Source of the DNA: an uncultured Hyphomicrobiales bacterium
Lineage (GTDB): Bacteria; Pseudomonadota; Alphaproteobacteria; Rhizobiales; Aestuariivirgaceae
Length of the DNA stretch: 14,283 nucleotides
Direction of reading: 5' to 3'
Assembly (NCBI GenBank): GCA_903930095.1
Contig: CAIYXE010000028.1
Span: 1-14,283, forward strand
The position numbers and the translations under genes are program-made. Positions 6,684-14,217 of the stretch are shown here, one piece after another (the stretch's first letter is position 1; the number at the start of each line of letters is the position of its first letter). A model generated the notes under the pieces. The model did no database searches, was not told the DNA's origin, and saw only the letters and a program-made list of their open reading frames with translations.

Positions 6684-8173
6684 GCGGCGGCAATCTCTAC
6701 CGGCGCTTCGAGCAGGTCTTCGCGGCCCATGCGGAGCGCTGCGCCATCCGTTCCGCCGACGGTTCCCTGCAGCTGACCTTCGGCGACCTTGGCCGCGGCG
6801 CGTCACGCTATGCCAATGCGCTGGCCACCCTGGGCGTCGGACCGGGTGACCGGGTGAGCGTGCAGGTGGAAAAATCCATCGCCAACGTGCTGCTTTACCT
6901 GGCGGTGATGAAGGCGGGTGCCGTCTACCAGCCGCTCAACACCGCTTATACCGCGGCGGAAGTCACCCACTTCGTGGAAGATGCGCAGCCGAAGCTGATC
7001 GTGTGCGACCCCGCCCGGCAGGTGGAGATGCGCACGCTGGCGGACCGCTGCGGGGTCTTTGCCGTGGTCAACCTCGGTGCACATGGCGAAGGCTCGCTCG
7101 CGGCACTGGCCGCAAGCATGGATGACCGTCACGAGACCGCGGAGCGCGCGGCAGATGACCTTGCAGGACTTCTCTACACCTCCGGCACCACGGGCCGCTC
7201 CAAGGGTGCGATGATCACCCACGGCAATCTGGCGTCCAATGCGGAAACGCTGGTTGACCTCTGGCGCATCACGGGGGCGGACACGCTGCTGCATGCGCTG
7301 CCCATCTTCCATGTGCACGGGCTTTACGTTGCCCTCAACACGGCGTTCCTGTCTGCCGCCAGCATGGTCTGGTTCGACAGGTTCGACGCGCAGGCGATGA
7401 TTGCGGCGATGCCGCAGGCCACGCTGATGATGGGCGTTCCGACCTTTTACACGCGCCTTCTTTCCGAGAAGGGCTTCACGCGGGAGGCCGCGCGGGGCAT
7501 GCGGCTGTTCATTTCAGGCTCAGCCCCCTTGCTGGCCGAAACGCACCGCGCGTTCGCAGCGCTGACCGGCCACGCCATTCTCGAGCGCTACGGCATGACC
7601 GAAACCGGCATGATCACCTCCAACCCCTATGACGGCGCGCGCGTGCCGGGCACGGTGGGCTTTCCGCTGCCCGGCGTATCCGTCAGGATCCAGGGCAACC
7701 AGCCCGGCGTGCTGGAGGTGAAGGGCCCCAATGTCTTCAAGGGCTACTGGCGGATGCCGGAGAAGACGCGGGAAGAGTTCACCGCAGACCATTATTTCAT
7801 CACGGGCGATGTCGGCACCATTGCGGATGATGCGCGCGTGACCATCGTGGGCCGCGCCAGGGACCTCATCATCACCGGCGGTTTCAACGTCTACCCGAAG
7901 GAGATCGAAGACGTCCTCGATACGCTCCCCGGCATCGGCGAGAGCGCGGTGATCGGCGTGCCGCACCCCGACTTCGGCGAGGGCGTGGTTGCGGTGGTGA
8001 CGGCCTCCGGCCCGCTCGCACCGGAGGCGGAGATCATCGCCACGCTGTCGCAAACCCTGGCGAAGTTCAAGGTTCCCAAGCGGATCCTCGTCGAAGCCGA
8101 ATTGCCGCGCAACGCCATGGGCAAGGTGCAGAAGGCGGAACTGCGCAGGCGCTACGCCGCCACCTTTGGCTGA
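6680..8173 (+). CDS. matB: Malonyl-CoA synthetase (MatB-like acyl-CoA ligase)
   Basis: ANL-superfamily ligase that adenylates malonate (possibly methylmalonate) with ATP and transfers it to CoA, giving malonyl-CoA in the cytoplasm. The 497-aa product resembles rhizobial MatB along its whole length, as remembered. Shared blocks are VQVEKS (61-66), YLAVMKAGAVYQPLNTAYT (73-91), the P-loop TSGTTGRSKGAM (167-178), HALPIFHVHGLYVA, MMGVPTFYTRLL, FISGSAPLLAETH (277-289), ERYGMTET (303-310 region), GPNVFKGYWRMPEKT and GVPHPDFGEGV. The ribose-binding D377 lies in TGD, the hinge region in GRARDLIITGGFNVYP (391-406), and the adenylation lysine K482 in NAMGKVQK. The usual partners matA (malonyl-CoA decarboxylase) and matC (transporter) are not next to it; instead it is third in an operon after a reductase and an aminotransferase. 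It ends 27 nt before the convergent SQR gene, with no hairpin between. Confidence 0.92.
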   Translation: MSGGNLYRRFEQVFAAHAERCAIRSADGSLQLTFGDLGRGASRYANALATLGVGPGDRVSVQVEKSIANVLLYLAVMKAGAVYQPLNTAYTAAEVTHFVEDAQPKLIVCDPARQVEMRTLADRCGVFAVVNLGAHGEGSLAALAASMDDRHETAERAADDLAGLLYTSGTTGRSKGAMITHGNLASNAETLVDLWRITGADTLLHALPIFHVHGLYVALNTAFLSAASMVWFDRFDAQAMIAAMPQATLMMGVPTFYTRLLSEKGFTREAARGMRLFISGSAPLLAETHRAFAALTGHAILERYGMTETGMITSNPYDGARVPGTVGFPLPGVSVRIQGNQPGVLEVKGPNVFKGYWRMPEKTREEFTADHYFITGDVGTIADDARVTIVGRARDLIITGGFNVYPKEIEDVLDTLPGIGESAVIGVPHPDFGEGVVAVVTASGPLAPEAEIIATLSQTLAKFKVPKRILVEAELPRNAMGKVQKAELRRRYAATFG

Positions 8174-8200
8174 CGCCATCAACGCGGGCGGGCTTCTGCT

Positions 8201-9487
8201 CTATGGCGCCTCCACCGTCTGCTTGAGCTTGTCGATGCCCAGAATGTCGAGCGCGAGCTTTTCGTAGAAGGTTTCGCTCGTTCCCCTGCGGATCTTGTGC
8301 AGGAAGTACTTCTCGAAACCGATCTTGGCGCCGTGCACCCATTTTCCGGAGGACGACCAACTGACGTTGCGCGGCGGAATCTGCGGCTGCGCGACGAAGG
8401 CCACGCCTGAATCGCCGAAGTCAGCGAGGCACACGGCGTTCCACGTCGCCTGGTGGCGCGGCTCCTCGCCTTTGAGGAGGAGGCCGATGTTCTTCGCCGT
8501 CGCCGTCACCATGGATTCAATCATGAAGCCGGTCTTCGGCACGCCGCAGGGAACGAGTGTTGGCCCCGTGGGCGGAATGGCCACGCACACACCCACCGCG
8601 AAAATGTTGGGATACTTCGGGTTCCGCTGGAACTTGTCGATGAGCGTGAAGCCGCGCGGGTTGGACAACCCCTCGATGCCGCGCATGGGCGCCACGCCGC
8701 GGAAGGCCGGCAGCATCATGGCGAAGCCGAAGGGAAGCTCCCGCGTGGCCTTGACGGCGCCGTCATCCGCCACCTCCTCCACCGTCATCTTTCCCGCTTC
8801 CGCCTTCTTCACGCGCGCACTGGTGATCCACTTGATATGCTTTGCGCGCATTTCGCTCTCGAGCAGGCCCTTGGTGTCTCCCACGCCGTCCAGGCCCAGA
8901 TGGCCGATATAGGGTTCCGCGGTGACGAAGGTCATCGGCACGCGGTCCCTGATCTTGCGGCGGCGGAGCTCGGTCTCGAGGATGAAGAGGAACTCGTAGG
9001 CAGGACCGAAGCAGGAGGCCCCCTGCACCGCGCCCACGATGATGGGACCGGGATTCCGGCAGAATTCCTCGAAGGCCTCATGCGCCTTCAAGGCATGCGA
9101 CACGTGGCAGACCGACTGGGTGAAGCCCCCCGGGCCCATCCCCTCGATCTCGTCGAAGGCTAGCTCCGGGCCCGTGGCGTTGATGAGATAATCATACGTG
9201 AGGCTGCTGCCGTCCTCGAGTTCGAGGTTGTTGTGCTCGGGCTCCAGCTTCTTCGCTGCGACCGCCTTGAAGGCAATGCCCTTCTTCGCGAAGATCGGGG
9301 CGAGATCGATTTCTATATCAGCGGGCTTGCGCCAGCCCACCGCCACCCAGGGGTTGGACGGCACGAAGTGATACTTGGGGTCCTTCGTGACGACGGTCAG
9401 CGTATCGCCGGGGCGAAGCTGCTCCTTCATCTCATAGGCCATGATGGTGCCACCCAGTCCCGCACCGAGGACGGCGACATGCGCCAT
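8201..9487 (-). CDS. sqr: Sulfide:quinone oxidoreductase-type FAD flavoprotein
   Basis: Membrane-associated flavoprotein of the disulfide reductase family that would oxidise sulfide to sulfane sulfur/polysulfide and pass electrons to the quinone pool. The 428-aa length fits SQR. The FAD-binding Rossmann motif GAGLGGT is at 8-14, and the family-typical HFVPSNPWVAVGWR segment at 40-53. Three cysteines sit where SQR catalytic cysteines are expected: C127 (QSVCHVS), C159 (GASCFGPAYEF) and C353 (AVCLADFGD), close to the 128/160/356 spacing of the Acidithiobacillus enzyme as I remember it. The second FAD segment is FAVGVCVAIPP (296-306). The C-terminus carries an amphipathic stretch (FEKYFLHKIRR) of the kind that docks SQRs to membranes. 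The start has GGGAG about 8 nt upstream. It is the last gene of a minus-strand operon, 25 nt after the RND permease. FCSD or a generic NDH-2 are less likely because of the cysteines. Confidence 0.88.
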   Translation of the reverse strand: MAHVAVLGAGLGGTIMAYEMKEQLRPGDTLTVVTKDPKYHFVPSNPWVAVGWRKPADIEIDLAPIFAKKGIAFKAVAAKKLEPEHNNLELEDGSSLTYDYLINATGPELAFDEIEGMGPGGFTQSVCHVSHALKAHEAFEEFCRNPGPIIVGAVQGASCFGPAYEFLFILETELRRRKIRDRVPMTFVTAEPYIGHLGLDGVGDTKGLLESEMRAKHIKWITSARVKKAEAGKMTVEEVADDGAVKATRELPFGFAMMLPAFRGVAPMRGIEGLSNPRGFTLIDKFQRNPKYPNIFAVGVCVAIPPTGPTLVPCGVPKTGFMIESMVTATAKNIGLLLKGEEPRHQATWNAVCLADFGDSGVAFVAQPQIPPRNVSWSSSGKWVHGAKIGFEKYFLHKIRRGTSETFYEKLALDILGIDKLKQTVEAP

Positions 9488-9512
9488 GTTTCACTCTCCC
9501 ATTCTGGTTGTC

Positions 9513-12500
9513 TCAAATGGCAGGCACTTCATTCATGTCTTCGGGTGCCCGGTAGCGGAGCACCATGTAGATCGCGGGGATCACCAGCACGGTGAGCAGC
9601 GTGGAGGACGCAAGCCCGAACAGCAGCGAGATGGCGAGGCCCTGGAAGATCGGGTCGGCGAGGATCACCGCCGCGCCGATCATGGCGGCAATGGCGGTGA
9701 GCAGGATGGGCTTGAAGCGGATGGCGCCCGCGGCAAGCACCACTTCGCGCAGATCGGCCCCCGGCTTGTTCGTATGCTTGACGAAGTCGACGAGCAGGAT
9801 CGAGTTCCGCACGATGATGCCCGCCAGCGCGATGAAGCCGATCATCGAGGTGGCCGTGAAGGCCGCGCCGAACAGCCAGTGCCCGAACATGATGCCGATG
9901 AGGGTGAGCGGAATGGGCGTCAGGATGACGAGCGGCACCTTGAAGGAACCGAACTGCGCCACGACGAGGATGTAGATGCCGAGCAGCGCCACGAGGAAGG
10001 CGCCACCCATGTCGCGGAAGGTGACCCAGGTGACCTCCCACTCGCCGTCCCACAGCAGCACAGGCTTCGAATCGTCGATGGGCTGGCCGTGCAGCGCGAT
10101 GACCGGCTTCTCGAGGCCCGTCCAGTCGACCCGGTCGAGGGCACGGGAGACCTCGATCATGCCGTAGACGGGCGCCTCGAAGGCGCCGGCGAGTTCCGCC
10201 GTCACCATTTCCGCGGGCTTGCCGTTGTGGCGGAAGATCGGGAAGGAGGAGAGTTCGTTGCGCACGCTCACGACGTCGCCGAGTTCCACCACGCCCCGGC
10301 CGCCGGGAAGCGCATTGGCTGGAACGGGGGTGGACAGCGCCCGCTCGTTGATGCGCCGTTCCGGCTTCGGCAGCCCGAGCGTGATGGGGATGGGCTGGCG
10401 CCCGCCGCCACGGTGGGAATAGCCCACCGTCTTCTGCGCATAGAGACCCTGCAGCGTGTCATAGACATCGCCTTCCTCGACCTTGTGGTACTCGAGGTTG
10501 TCCTGGTCGATGGCGATGCGCACGCGCGGCATCTGCTGGCCGAAGCTGTCGTCGATGTCGACGACGAAGGGCACGCTCGCGAAGGCCTCGCGCACCTTCT
10601 CCGCCGTCTTGCGCCGCGTCTCGGGATCTGGGCCATAGACCTCGGCGAGCAGGGTCGCGAGGACCGGCGGGCCGGGCGGCGGCTCCACCACCTTCAGCGA
10701 GGTGCCGGGCTTCAGCGCAAGGGAGGACAGCTTCTCGCGCAGTTCGAGCGCGATCTGGTGGCTCGTCCGGCCGCGCGCGGACTTTTCCGCCAGCGTGATC
10801 TGGAGATCACCCAGCTCCGGCGCGTTGCGCAGGTAGTAGTGCCGCACGAGGCCGTTGAAGTTGAAGGGCGCCGCCTCACCCGCATGGGTCTGGACGGAAC
10901 GTACCTCCGGAATGGCGAGCGCCATACCCGCAATCTCGGTGAGAAGCCGGCTCGTCTCCTCGATCGAGGAACCCTCGGGAAGGTCCGCCACCACCTGCAG
11001 CTCCGACTTGTTGTCGAAGGGCAGCAGCTTCACCGTCACGTCCTTGGTGTAGAAGGGAACAAGCGAGACCAGCGTGGCGATGCCCACAAGGATGAGAAAG
11101 ACCCATGAGCGCGCCTTGCTCTTGAGGATGGGACGCGCCACCGCGAGGTACATGCGGCCCAGCAAGCCGCCGTTGGCGGCGCCATGGTGGCTATCATGCC
11201 CGCCGCCCTCACGTCCGCCGCTGATCTTCAGCATCAGCCACGGCGTCACGATCACGGCGACGAAGAAGGAGAAGATCATCGCGGCCGATGCATTGGCCGG
11301 AATGGGGCTCATATAGGGGCCCATCAGCCCCGAGACGAAAAGCATGGGCAGGAGTGCGGCCACCACGGTGAGGGTCGCCACGATGGTGGGATTGCCTACC
11401 TCCGCCACCGCGTCGATGGCGGCCCCGGCGCGCGAGCGGCCGTCCTTCATCGCCCAGTGGCGGGCGATGTTCTCGATCACGACGATGGCATCGTCGACGA
11501 GGATGCCGATCGAGAAGATCAGCGCGAACAGGCTCACGCGGTTGAGGGTATAGCCCATCACGCGGGCGGCAAAGAGCGTGAGCAGGATGGTGGTGGGAAT
11601 GACGACCGCCACGACCACCGCCTCGCGCCAGCCGATGGAGAAGGCGACGAGCAGCACGATCGAGACAGTGGCAAGCCCGAGGTGGAACAGCAGCTCGTTT
11701 GCCTTCTCGTTCGCGGTCTCACCGTAGTTGCGCGTCACCTGCACGGTGAGGCCCTCCGGCACCAGCGTGCCCTCGACCTCGTGCAGGCGCTCGATGATGC
11801 GCTCGGCGATGGCGACGGCGTTGGTGCCGGGCCGCTTGGCGAGCGCCACCGACACGGCGGGAACACTGACGATCCTGCCCTCGACCAGCCGGACATCTGC
11901 GGCGCGCACCTCGCGGCTGCCGGAGGCCAGGATGACGTTTGCCACGTCGCGCACATAGACGGGCCTGCCGTCGCGCGCGGTCAGAAGGATGTTGGCGATT
12001 TCCGATGGCGACTGCAGCGTCTGCCCGCCCATCACCGAAACCTGCCGGCCGGCCTCGCGCACCTGGCCTGCCTCGAAGGACCGGTTGGCGGCCTGGATCT
12101 TGCCCTGGAGTTGCTGGAGGGTGACGCCGTAGAGCGATAGCCGCTCAGGGTCCGGCTCAACGCGGATCTCCTCCGGCTGGCTGCCGACGATGTAGGTGAG
12201 GCCGATATCGTCCAGCTTCGAGAGTTCCACCTGCAGTTCGCGCGCCACGCGGCTCACGCCATTTGCGGTCCAGTGCTCGGCGACTTCGGGCCTTGGTGAC
12301 AGCGTCAGCACCACGATCGCCACGTCGTCGATGCCGCGGCCGACGATCAAGGGTTCCGGTATGCCGACGGGAATGCGGTTCAGATTGGCGCGCACCTTCT
12401 CATGCACGCGCAGGATCGCCGCATCAGAACTCGTACCGACGAGGAAGCGCGCCGTCACCATCACATTGTCGTCACGCGTCTGCGAATAGACGTGCTCGAC

Positions 12501-12743
12501 GCCGTCAATGCTCTTGACGATCGACTCGAGCGGCTCGGTCACCAGCTTCACCGCATCCTCGGCCTTGAGGCCATCGGCGCGCACCATGATGTCGACCATG
12601 GGAACGGAGATCTGCGGCTCCTCCTCCCGCGGCAGCGTCAGCAGCGCCACGAGGCCCACGGCAAGCGACGCCAGCAGGAACAGCGGCGTCAGCGGCGACT
12701 GGATGAAGGCCCTGGTGATCCCACCTGCAATGCCGAGCTTCAT
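9513..12743 (-). CDS. RND-family efflux permease (inner-membrane subunit)
   Basis: Proton-driven inner-membrane exporter of the AcrB/MexB-like RND superfamily. At 1076 aa it is full length. It has an N-terminal helix (about 17-37), a first periplasmic domain, helices 2-6 (about 350-505), a cytoplasmic linker, helix 7 (about 546-564), a second periplasmic domain, and helices 8-12 (about 912-1062). The proton-relay aspartates D417 and D418 are present in GILVDDAIVVIEN, as in organic-solute pumps; heavy-metal CzcA types usually differ here. The helix-10 lysine of AcrB is replaced by R979 in GIIVRNSILLVDF. The linker (about 508-527) is rich in Gly and His, with HDSHH at 516-520. Its start overlaps the adaptor stop by 4 nt (ATGA). 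No outer-membrane factor gene is nearby, so it must share one or deliver substrate to the periplasm. Cotranscription with an SQR suggests a sulfur-containing substrate; this is inference. Confidence 0.93.
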   Translation of the reverse strand: MKLGIAGGITRAFIQSPLTPLFLLASLAVGLVALLTLPREEEPQISVPMVDIMVRADGLKAEDAVKLVTEPLESIVKSIDGVEHVYSQTRDDNVMVTARFLVGTSSDAAILRVHEKVRANLNRIPVGIPEPLIVGRGIDDVAIVVLTLSPRPEVAEHWTANGVSRVARELQVELSKLDDIGLTYIVGSQPEEIRVEPDPERLSLYGVTLQQLQGKIQAANRSFEAGQVREAGRQVSVMGGQTLQSPSEIANILLTARDGRPVYVRDVANVILASGSREVRAADVRLVEGRIVSVPAVSVALAKRPGTNAVAIAERIIERLHEVEGTLVPEGLTVQVTRNYGETANEKANELLFHLGLATVSIVLLVAFSIGWREAVVVAVVIPTTILLTLFAARVMGYTLNRVSLFALIFSIGILVDDAIVVIENIARHWAMKDGRSRAGAAIDAVAEVGNPTIVATLTVVAALLPMLFVSGLMGPYMSPIPANASAAMIFSFFVAVIVTPWLMLKISGGREGGGHDSHHGAANGGLLGRMYLAVARPILKSKARSWVFLILVGIATLVSLVPFYTKDVTVKLLPFDNKSELQVVADLPEGSSIEETSRLLTEIAGMALAIPEVRSVQTHAGEAAPFNFNGLVRHYYLRNAPELGDLQITLAEKSARGRTSHQIALELREKLSSLALKPGTSLKVVEPPPGPPVLATLLAEVYGPDPETRRKTAEKVREAFASVPFVVDIDDSFGQQMPRVRIAIDQDNLEYHKVEEGDVYDTLQGLYAQKTVGYSHRGGGRQPIPITLGLPKPERRINERALSTPVPANALPGGRGVVELGDVVSVRNELSSFPIFRHNGKPAEMVTAELAGAFEAPVYGMIEVSRALDRVDWTGLEKPVIALHGQPIDDSKPVLLWDGEWEVTWVTFRDMGGAFLVALLGIYILVVAQFGSFKVPLVILTPIPLTLIGIMFGHWLFGAAFTATSMIGFIALAGIIVRNSILLVDFVKHTNKPGADLREVVLAAGAIRFKPILLTAIAAMIGAAVILADPIFQGLAISLLFGLASSTLLTVLVIPAIYMVLRYRAPEDMNEVPAI

Positions 12744-13747
12744 GGCAGCACCACCGTGTCACCGTCCCTGAGGCCGGTCAGGATCTCGATGAAGGCCTGG
12801 CCGTTCTCCTCGAAGCGCTCGCCGGCGATGACCGGCACCTCGGCTTCGCCCGCAGGCAGCGCCACGCGCACATAGTCGACGCCCGAACGGGTGACGAGGG
12901 CAAGCTGCGGAACGGCAAGCACCTGCCGCCGTGCCACCGGTATCCAGACCCTGGTGCGCTCGCCGACGAAGAAGTCGCCAAGCCCTTCCACCTCGACATC
13001 AGCCAGCACGCGGCCGCCGTCGATCTCGGGATAGACCTTGATGACCTTGCCGCGGCCTGCCGGGGTCTTGTCGCCGATGTCCGTCATGCCGCGGCGGCCG
13101 ACCAGCACCTCGTCGCCGGTCTTCACCTGGCCTGCATGGCGCTCAGGCAACGATAGCCTGAGGAAATAACCGCCGCCCGCGATCCGCGCGATTGTCTCGC
13201 CCGCCATGACCACGGAGCCCTCCGTCACGGGCACGCTCAGCACGCGGCCCGGCGCCGGGGCAATCACCTCGCCCTCGCTGCGCTGCTGCGCCAGCACGGA
13301 GCGCTCCGCCTCAGCGGCGACGCGCTGGTTCGTCAGTACGTCGGCCCGTGTCTGGAAACCCTCCACCTGCTTGCGCGGAACCACGCCGGATTCGAGCAGC
13401 TTCTGCGCGCGTTCGAGATCGGCATTGGCATTCCTGAGTTCAGCATCCAGCGCCTTGAGGCGGGCATCGAGCGCGCCAAGCTGAAGCGCCAGCTTGTCGT
13501 CGACGACGACCGCCACCACGTCGCCCGCCTTCACCGCGCTGCCCTCCTCGACTGACAGCGACAGGATGGTGCCGCCGAGCCTTGCCCGCGCCGGCACCAA
13601 ATCGCGGCTTTCGACGCGCCCGAATACCGCCTTGTTGTCTGGCCTTTCGATGGGCTTCACCGTGAACTCGGCCGCTGCCGCCTGGCTGGCCAGGAGGGTG
13701 GCCACCACCAGCGCAAGCGTCATGCCGGTCCAGCCGCGAAGTGTCAT
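12740..13747 (-). CDS. RND efflux periplasmic adaptor (membrane fusion protein)
   Basis: HlyD/AcrA-family adaptor that links the RND permease to an outer-membrane channel. With the start used here the protein has 335 aa. Residues 1-26 form a signal peptide (WTGMTLALVVATLLASQAAAA, with cleavage after the alanines). There is no lipobox cysteine, so it should be soluble or peripheral rather than a lipoprotein. A first lipoyl half lies at about 43-84 (VEEGSAVKAGDVVAVVV), a helical hairpin/coiled coil at about 86-158 (LDARLKALDAELRNANADLERAQ), and the second lipoyl half near 160-190 (IAPAPGRVLSVPVTEGSVV). Beta-barrel and membrane-proximal domains follow. An upstream in-frame ATG at 13753 is possible, but the AGAGGA ribosome binding site is only 2 nt from it and 8 nt from the ATG at 13747, which I prefer. 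The stop overlaps the permease start. Confidence 0.92.
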   Translation of the reverse strand: MTLRGWTGMTLALVVATLLASQAAAAEFTVKPIERPDNKAVFGRVESRDLVPARARLGGTILSLSVEEGSAVKAGDVVAVVVDDKLALQLGALDARLKALDAELRNANADLERAQKLLESGVVPRKQVEGFQTRADVLTNQRVAAEAERSVLAQQRSEGEVIAPAPGRVLSVPVTEGSVVMAGETIARIAGGGYFLRLSLPERHAGQVKTGDEVLVGRRGMTDIGDKTPAGRGKVIKVYPEIDGGRVLADVEVEGLGDFFVGERTRVWIPVARRQVLAVPQLALVTRSGVDYVRVALPAGEAEVPVIAGERFEENGQAFIEILTGLRDGDTVVLP

Positions 13748-13768
13748 CGCCATCTTCCTCTGTAAAAA

Positions 13769-13784
13769 ATTCTAATATTTGAAT
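13769..13784. promoter_or_regulatory. Palindrome ATTC-N8-GAAT, candidate SqrR/BigR-type operator
   Basis: The 16-bp sequence ATTCTAATATTTGAAT is a palindrome apart from one base pair. It lies in an AT-rich patch 22-37 nt upstream of the preferred adaptor start, within the 64-70-nt gap between the DUF2892 gene and the adaptor gene. It shares the core CTAATATT with the palindrome in the operon promoter at 14071-14097. ATTC-N8-GAAT matches the site I remember for the sulfide-responsive repressor SqrR of Rhodobacter, an ArsR-family protein related to BigR. It could be an internal operator or mark a second promoter for the adaptor-permease-SQR part. Confidence 0.6.
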
Positions 13785-13817
13785 GTATTTGCGGTCATCC
13801 GCCCATTGGCCACCCGT

Positions 13818-14021
13818 TCAGCGGAAGGCTTCGCCCTTCTGGTAACCAAGCGCCTTGAACACCATGGCGGCGGGGCAGAAGCCGGTGAAGGCCGACTGCA
13901 GCATGTTGAGGCCCGCGAAGGCCGTGAGCAGCAGCCACCAGGGCGAGACAAAATGGGCAAGCACAACCGAAACGAGAATCATGAACCCGGCAAAGGCCAG
14001 AACTGCGCGATCGATGTTCAT
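13818..14021 (-). CDS. Small DUF2892 (YgaP-like transmembrane domain) inner-membrane protein
   Basis: A 67-aa protein beginning MNIDRAVLAFAGFMILVSVV, with two hydrophobic helices (about 6-24 and 27-46) and the conserved tail FTGFCPAAMVFKALG. This is the DUF2892 family, which also forms the membrane part of the rhodanese YgaP and is often found beside sulfide- or persulfide-handling genes (established association, from memory). No rhodanese domain is fused here. The ORF can be opened at 14063, but I place the start at 14021. An AGAGGGAG ribosome binding site lies 8 nt upstream of 14021, the family normally begins MN(I/V)DR, and the predicted promoter would start transcription near 14061, too late for the upstream ATG. 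It is the first gene of the RND-SQR operon. C49 could in principle carry sulfur, as a speculation. Confidence 0.87.
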   Translation of the reverse strand: MNIDRAVLAFAGFMILVSVVLAHFVSPWWLLLTAFAGLNMLQSAFTGFCPAAMVFKALGYQKGEAFR

Positions 14022-14067
14022 ATCGGAAACTCCCTCTATTCCGCCGGGCATCCGGCCCGACATCCTC

Positions 14068-14096
14068 TATATATTAAGAATTCCTAATATTAGCAA
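14068..14096 (-). promoter_or_regulatory. Predicted sigma-70-type promoter of the DUF2892-RND-SQR operon
   Basis: Reading the minus strand, a -35-like TTGCTA (14096-14091) is followed by a 17-nt spacer and a -10-like TATATA (14073-14068). Transcription would start near 14061, leaving about 40 nt of leader before the preferred DUF2892 start at 14021. The region is strikingly AT-rich against the GC-rich background. The spacer is made up of the palindromes described separately, so a repressor bound there would block RNA polymerase. Predicted only from consensus resemblance. Confidence 0.6.
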
Positions 14097-14097
14097 T
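14071..14097. promoter_or_regulatory. Overlapping palindromes, candidate ArsR-family (SqrR/BigR-type) operator
   Basis: Two overlapping dyads are visible. The first, 14071-14090, has arms ATATTA and TAATAT around GAATTC, with a single unpaired position pair. The second, 14080-14097 (ATTCCTAATATTAGCAAT), contains the perfect 10-bp core CTAATATTAG flanked by ATT/AAT. Both lie between or over the predicted -35 and -10 of the operon promoter, the normal place for a repressor site. The core recurs at 13769-13784. Sequence style and downstream gene content point to a sulfide/persulfide-responsive ArsR repressor; its gene is not in this window. Confidence 0.62.
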
Positions 14098-14217
14098 ACA
14101 TAATTTTAGGATTCGATATATGTTCTGCAGGCCCTTCCTCATCGCGGGGCGGAGCTTCCGTCACAAAAGCTTTACATGAGTCAGGCCTAAGGGGCGCAAA
14201 GGCCAGAAGGCGTGATG

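Noticed and set aside
8174..8200. Possible bidirectional terminator between the convergent matB and sqr genes
   Set aside because: The 27-nt gap has no inverted repeat or T-tract that I can find.
9441..11108. A 555-codon open frame on the plus strand, opposite the RND permease
   Set aside because: It is antisense to a gene with full-length family motifs. The translation is rich in Arg, Asp, His and Glu with no recognisable domain, as expected for a shadow frame in GC-rich DNA.
11184..12140. A 318-codon plus-strand open frame opposite the permease N-terminal half
   Set aside because: Same pattern of charged, low-complexity translation antisense to conserved RND sequence; no separate ribosome binding site or family signature.
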